From assembly GCA_019232905.1 (NCBI GenBank), contig JAFANA010000097.1, positions 1 through 64,000 of the forward strand: 64,000 bases of DNA, read 5' to 3'. Under the pieces are notes generated by a model. It was not told where the DNA came from, searched no databases, and was given only the letters and a program-made list of their open reading frames with translations. Below, piece after piece: positions 60,367 through 64,000 of this stretch (positions are counted from its first letter, which is position 1; each line of letters begins with the position of its first letter). Made by a program: the position numbers and the translations under genes. Origin of the DNA: Vulcanimicrobiota bacterium. GTDB lineage: Bacteria; Vulcanimicrobiota; Vulcanimicrobiia; Vulcanimicrobiales; Vulcanimicrobiaceae.

Positions 60367-61332
60367 TCAGGTCTGCCTGCTGCCGCTCCCCCACAGCACA
60401 CGGCCAACCACCCAGAGGCTCACCGCGACGACGGCCAGGATCAGGAAGAATAGACCAATTTCCAGCAGGACGATGCCGGCGAATTGGCTGCCGCCGCACA
60501 GCGCGACGACGTCGGCAATCAGCGAAAGCTTGAAGCGCTCGAGCGGGTTGCTCGCCATGCCTGCGACCGCGGAGGCTTCTGCAATCACGCCGCCGGGATC
60601 CCAGCCCGCGGTGTCGACCAGGTAGGCGACGGTTCCGTTCGGCTGGACGATGTAGAGCTTGTCGTTGTGAATGAAGTTCGCCGAACTGACCCGCAGCGAG
60701 TTGATGCCGAAGGCGTTCAAAAGACGCTGAATCGTCGATCCTGTTCCCGTCAGAAGATGCCAGATGCGGGTGTCGGCTCCATACTGCTTGCCGTAGTCGC
60801 GCAAGACGGCGGGAGAGTCGTACGGCGGATCGAGCGTGATCTCGACCAGGGCGAATCGCGCAGGGTCGAGATGCGACTGCAGGTAGGCATATTTTCCGGA
60901 GATAGCCGGGCAGAGCGTCGCATCGGGGCAGCGTGTGAAGATGAAGCTCAGCAACACGACTTTGCCTGTGAACGCACGATTGAGTCCGACGAGCCGCCCA
61001 TTTTGATCGACGAGCGTCGCGGGCGGCAGTTTTTTGCCGACGTCGACCGGCACCGCGCGTCCTTGATCGGGCATGCCGGGCGAGAACGGCGCGGCGACCG
61101 TCGCTTCTCGCAAGGTCCAAGGCGACGTGGAGCGGTCGATGATCCCGTCGATGCCGACGCCGGAATGAACGCCGATTGCCGGCGAGAGCCGGTAACGGCG
61201 CGTCTGTTGCGCGATCATGTTCGTTACGTCGTCGTTGCGAACGACCGCATCATGCGCGCCGGCCGGGGCGAGCACGAGGCCATGCATCGGTGCAAAGACC
61301 GTCGCAAGAAGCAATGCGAGCAGCGCGATCAT
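60367..61332 (-). CDS. SCO1/SenC-family protein with C-terminal membrane helix
   Basis: This 321-aa protein has an N-terminal signal, then a thioredoxin-like Sco domain: LPPATLVDQNGRLVGLNRAFTGKVVLLSFIFTRCPDATLCPAISG. The copper-site cysteines are spaced C-X5-C rather than the usual C-X3-C. A copper-ligand His may be that in FIHNDKLYIV. The C terminus has one transmembrane helix (FAGIVLLEIGLFFLILAVVAVSLWVVGRVLW). It probably helps load copper into a terminal oxidase or acts as a periplasmic thiol protein. Its start overlaps the stop of the next Sco gene (ATGA). Confidence 0.85.
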   Translation of the reverse strand: MIALLALLLATVFAPMHGLVLAPAGAHDAVVRNDDVTNMIAQQTRRYRLSPAIGVHSGVGIDGIIDRSTSPWTLREATVAAPFSPGMPDQGRAVPVDVGKKLPPATLVDQNGRLVGLNRAFTGKVVLLSFIFTRCPDATLCPAISGKYAYLQSHLDPARFALVEITLDPPYDSPAVLRDYGKQYGADTRIWHLLTGTGSTIQRLLNAFGINSLRVSSANFIHNDKLYIVQPNGTVAYLVDTAGWDPGGVIAEASAVAGMASNPLERFKLSLIADVVALCGGSQFAGIVLLEIGLFFLILAVVAVSLWVVGRVLWGSGSRQT

Positions 61333-61871
61333 TGCCGGGCGCTCCGGATATCGGATGCAAGCGTGGTCACGCTTTCATCTTGATCCGCGATTCCGCGCTC
61401 CCGCCCGTTTGCATCGATGAACGTAACGATCGAAATGTGCGCTTCGTCGTAATCGTAATTGCCGTGTTTGCCCGGGATTTTCTGCGCCCAAATGTGATAC
61501 GCGCGTTCGACGCTTGCGATTTGCTTCGGGCTTCCGGTCAGTCCGATAATGGGCGCACCGGAAAACCGTTGCGCGAATGCGTCGAGCACCGGCGGCGTGT
61601 CGCGCTGCGGATCGACGGTAACGAACGCGATCTCTGCGTTACCGTTCTCGCCGATTGCTTTCGCAAGCTTCGCGACCGTCGCCGGACAGGTATCCGGACA
61701 ATGCGTGAAGCCGAAATACAACGCAACGGCCTTCCCATGCTGCGCCGAGAGCGTCCACAACGCTCCGTGTTGATCGGTCAACGTGAAATCCGGCGCCGCG
61801 GGATAGCGCGAACAGCCCGCACCGCCGAGCAGTGCGAGCGCGACGGCCACCAATCCGAGAACGCGGCGCAT
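61329..61871 (-). CDS. SCO1/SenC-family lipoprotein
   Basis: This 180-aa lipoprotein has a lipobox (LLGGAGC) and a compact Sco domain with the standard copper motif YFGFTHCPDTCPATVA (C-X3-C) and a His in the region EAHISIVTFIDANGRE. It delivers copper to the CuA site of cytochrome c oxidase. ATG 61871 is taken because it directly precedes the signal peptide. It sits 21 bp after the Nramp 3 stop, in the same direction, and is translationally coupled to the second Sco gene. Confidence 0.9.
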   Translation of the reverse strand: MRRVLGLVAVALALLGGAGCSRYPAAPDFTLTDQHGALWTLSAQHGKAVALYFGFTHCPDTCPATVAKLAKAIGENGNAEIAFVTVDPQRDTPPVLDAFAQRFSGAPIIGLTGSPKQIASVERAYHIWAQKIPGKHGNYDYDEAHISIVTFIDANGRERGIADQDESVTTLASDIRSARQ

Positions 61872-61892
61872 AGGTGTAGTGTACCGCACCGT

Positions 61893-63122
61893 TCACGCAC
61901 CAGGATGGAGAATCGTCGTAATCGCCATATAGACGCCCAGGACGATGCAAGCGCCGGAGAGTACGTACGTCACCGCGTTGCCGAGCGGGCGGTTTCCGCG
62001 GTTCCCGATCACGCGGCGGTCGTTCACGAGGACGAGCAAAAAGCCCAGCACAATGGGCAGCACGAATCCGTTGAACGCTTCCACGTAGACGGTGATTTGA
62101 ATGAGCGGGAGGTTCGGAATCAGCACGACGGCGGCGGCGAGTGCGACGCACCCGGCATAGAGCCCGGTAAACCGTTTGCTGCGCAGATCGTCGTTCAGTG
62201 AAGCACGCCATTCGAACGCTTCGCCGAATGCCCACGCCGTCGCGAGCGCGACGACGAATGCGCCGAGCATCGACGCTCCGATGAGCGCGATACCGAACGT
62301 TACACCGGCGAACCGTCCCACGAGCGGCTCGAATGCGAGCGCCGCATGTGCTGCGTCGCTCACCGGAATGTGCCGGACGAACAAGGTGGCAGCCGTCGTG
62401 ATGACGACCGCGCACATAATGGCTTGCGTGACGATCGAGCCGAGCAGCGTGTCGATACGTGCAAAGGTCAAATCGGAGAGTTTGAGCCCTTTGTCGACCG
62501 TCGCGCTTTGTTGGTAGAAGATCATCCACGGCATGATGACCGCGCCGATGTTGGAGGCGATCAGGAGCACGTAGTTGGGATCGTGGAGCGGCTGCGAACC
62601 GAAGATGCCTTCGGCGAGAATCGCGTGCGCCGTCGGATGCGCGGCAAATGCGGCTGGAATGAAGAGCAGTTCGACGAGGCACAGCGCTAATGCAAACACT
62701 TCGGCGCGTTTGTACGATGCGGTGAAAATTACGACGATAAGCAGCGCTGCAGCGGCTAGAACGAGCGGCACCGGATTGAGCCCGAAGATCAACGCCGCAC
62801 CGGCAATGCCGGCGAATTCCGTGATAAGCGCCGCGACGTTCGTTACCAGCATCGTGCCGAGCGAGACCCACGCCCAGCCGAGTCCGTAATGCTCGCGGAT
62901 CAAGCGCGCGTGCCCTTTGCCGGTGACCATGCCGAGGCGCACCGTCATCTCTTGCACGATGTAGAGCGGCACGATCAAGAGCAGCTGCAGTAAGACCAAT
63001 TTGTAGCCGTACTGCGCACCGGAGGTTGCGGCAGTTGTAATACTGCCGGCTTCGGTGTCGGCGAACGTTACGACGAGTCCAGGTCCGGCTACGGCGAGGA
63101 ATCGCAGAATCCAGCGAGACAT
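61893..63122 (-). CDS. Nramp-family divalent-metal transporter 3
   Basis: This 409-aa protein has 11 helices, with AGPGLVVTFADTEAGSIT in helix 1 and ASNIGAVIMPWMIFYQQSATVDKG in helix 6. Unlike the other two Nramps it keeps the metal-binding Met (IMPW), though DPGN is again absent. A 14-bp DtxR-like palindrome lies just before the ATG. This combination suggests Mn2+ or Fe2+ uptake repressed by a DtxR/MntR protein, such as the one at 13003-13671. It leads the leftward run containing two Sco genes. Confidence 0.88.
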   Translation of the reverse strand: MSRWILRFLAVAGPGLVVTFADTEAGSITTAATSGAQYGYKLVLLQLLLIVPLYIVQEMTVRLGMVTGKGHARLIREHYGLGWAWVSLGTMLVTNVAALITEFAGIAGAALIFGLNPVPLVLAAAALLIVVIFTASYKRAEVFALALCLVELLFIPAAFAAHPTAHAILAEGIFGSQPLHDPNYVLLIASNIGAVIMPWMIFYQQSATVDKGLKLSDLTFARIDTLLGSIVTQAIMCAVVITTAATLFVRHIPVSDAAHAALAFEPLVGRFAGVTFGIALIGASMLGAFVVALATAWAFGEAFEWRASLNDDLRSKRFTGLYAGCVALAAAVVLIPNLPLIQITVYVEAFNGFVLPIVLGFLLVLVNDRRVIGNRGNRPLGNAVTYVLSGACIVLGVYMAITTILHPGA

Positions 63123-63128
63123 TGAATG

Positions 63129-63142
63129 TTAGGTTAACCTAA
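63129..63142. promoter_or_regulatory. DtxR-like operator palindrome
   Basis: TTAGGTTAACCTAA is a perfect 14-bp palindrome 7 bp upstream of the Nramp 3 start codon. It matches the outer arms of the DtxR/IdeR box (TTAGGTTAGGCTAACCTAA) without the central spacer. Its place over the ribosome-binding/early-promoter region fits a repressor site. Confidence 0.7.
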
Positions 63143-63199
63143 TTTAGGGGCACATAACCAGGACTTGCGTCGTGTAGGGCGCATCCGCTCATCCGAAAC

Positions 63200-63637
63200 A
63201 TGCAGCTTGCCGTATTCTTGCTCCGCCTAGCTCTCGGGGGTCTTTTGCTCGTGACCGGGGCACTGAAGGCCGGTCACGCTCCAGAACTTGCCGCCGCCAT
63301 CGCCGGCTTCCGATTGTTGCCGGGCGATGTCGTTGCGCCGCTGGCTCTCGTTCTGCCGTACTTCGAGTTGCTCGTCGGGCTTTATCTCGTGATCGGGCTC
63401 TTCACGAGCGTCGCCGCATGGATCAGCGTCGTGCAATTCGTCGTGTATGCAGCCGCGATCGCGTCAGCGGTTATACGCGGCATTCCGGCTAATTGCGGGT
63501 GTTTCGGGCCGAACGATCAGGCGACGGCCGATTGGCCGCACGTGGTGTTCGATCTGGCGCTTGCTCTTATCGCCTATATCATCGCGCGCTTTGCGCCCGG
63601 CATACTCGCTCTGGATCGGAGACTTCAACGGAAATGA
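63200..63637 (+). CDS. MauE/DoxX-like membrane protein
   Basis: This 145-aa protein with four helices has LRLALGGLLLVTGALKAGHAPELAAAIAGFRLLPG, LPYFELLVGLYLVIGLF and GIPANCGCFGP, matching the MauE family, which with a TlpA-like partner supplies reducing equivalents or helps disulphide formation in periplasmic proteins such as methylamine dehydrogenase. The CGC motif is the likely redox pair. Its TGA overlaps the ATG of a thioredoxin-like gene. Confidence 0.85.
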   Translation: MQLAVFLLRLALGGLLLVTGALKAGHAPELAAAIAGFRLLPGDVVAPLALVLPYFELLVGLYLVIGLFTSVAAWISVVQFVVYAAAIASAVIRGIPANCGCFGPNDQATADWPHVVFDLALALIAYIIARFAPGILALDRRLQRK

Positions 63638-64000
63638 ACCAACGGACTCTCGGCGTTCTCTCGATCGTGATTATCGCCGTGCTCGTGATCGGCGGCGTGC
63701 TGTACGTGAAGTTGCGCCCGTCAACACAGTTGCAGAACGCGTCGGTCGCGCCGATTAACGCAACCGCGGCGATCGGACAGAAAGCGCCCGAGTTTCAAAC
63801 GCCGACGACCGCCGGACCGTTCGATCTCGCCGCCACGCAAAAGCCCGTTTTTCTCGAAGTCTTTGCAACCTGGTGCCCGCATTGCCAACGCGAGACGATG
63901 GTGATCGATCGCCTCTACCAAAAATATAGGGACCGCGTAGATTTCATCGCGGTCCCCGGAAGCGACACGGGAATGGACGGCACTTCACCCGAGTCACAGT
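63634..64000 (+). CDS. Membrane-anchored thioredoxin/TlpA-like protein (3' end outside window)
   Basis: The visible 122 residues have a signal anchor (VLSIVIIAVLVIGGVLYVKL), GQKAPEFQTPTTAGPFDLA and the redox motif FATWCPHCQRE of TlpA/ResA/DsbE-type thioredoxins. Translation is coupled to the MauE-like gene (ATGA at 63634). The frame runs off the window, so the length is unknown. The pair probably reduces periplasmic disulphides. Confidence 0.88.
   Translation, partial: MNQRTLGVLSIVIIAVLVIGGVLYVKLRPSTQLQNASVAPINATAAIGQKAPEFQTPTTAGPFDLAATQKPVFLEVFATWCPHCQRETMVIDRLYQKYRDRVDFIAVPGSDTGMDGTSPESQ

Overview
The window is a compact, gene-dense, GC-rich (about 60% by eye) bacterial chromosome segment. 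The organism is diderm: there is a TonB-dependent receptor, two or more outer-membrane barrel proteins, many lipoproteins, Sco/TlpA-type thiol proteins, an ECF sigma factor with zinc anti-sigma, and no sign of phage or plasmid replication genes. Genes are packed with ATGA/GTGA stop-start overlaps and several TTG/GTG starts, and exported proteins often carry Ser-Pro-rich linkers. This style recalls Candidatus Eremiobacterota (WPS-2) or a neighbouring deep lineage; that is an impression, not a demonstrated assignment.

Layout. 1-4.2 kb: end of a glycine acetyltransferase gene, thymidine kinase, RidA, a DJ-1/PfpI protein and a winged-helix/DUF1272 fusion. 4.3-9.1 kb: a BNR/sortilin-like repeat protein and a convergent porin. 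9.2-11.9 kb: a decayed stretch with a frameshifted lipoprotein pseudogene, a partial copy of initiator tRNA, an NHL-like lipoprotein and the intact initiator tRNA. 12-17.5 kb: adenosine deaminase family protein, DtxR-type regulator, rhomboid protease, DinG-type helicase, PhzF. 17.5-28.9 kb: a saccharide-use locus with GH20 hexosaminidase (interrupted by one stop codon), SIS sugar isomerase, APC permease, TonB receptor, lipoprotein and a clan-A glycosidase. 29.9-39.8 kb: housekeeping genes, acs, a TlpA protein, hrcA-dnaJ-rsmE, a dolichyl-phosphate-mannose-synthase-like glycosyltransferase, accD-accA, divIC-like, ppx. 39.8-40.3 kb: tRNA-Leu(UAA) split by a group I intron. 40.1-47.4 kb: redox and regulatory genes, an LCP protein and MgtC/SapB.

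47.4-53.1 kb is the most unusual part. An M-box (Mg2+) riboswitch with its terminator, two 91-bp REP-like repeats, and a second structured leader precede an Nramp-family transporter; the same second leader recurs, with compensatory changes, before a second Nramp gene, which is followed by an outer-membrane barrel gene. Both Nramps lack the usual DPGN and MPH metal-site motifs. I read this as a divalent-metal (probably Mg2+) import locus controlled by RNA. A third Nramp at 61.9-63.1 kb is controlled differently: a perfect DtxR-like palindrome sits 7 bp upstream of its start.

53.2-64 kb: etfBA, a TPR protein, an HDAC-family deacetylase, then a leftward run comprising Nramp3, two Sco proteins, ECF sigma, anti-sigma, RseB-like protein and ACT protein, and finally a rightward MauE-TlpA pair cut by the window end. 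No CRISPR array, rRNA operon, integrase or transposase was seen.
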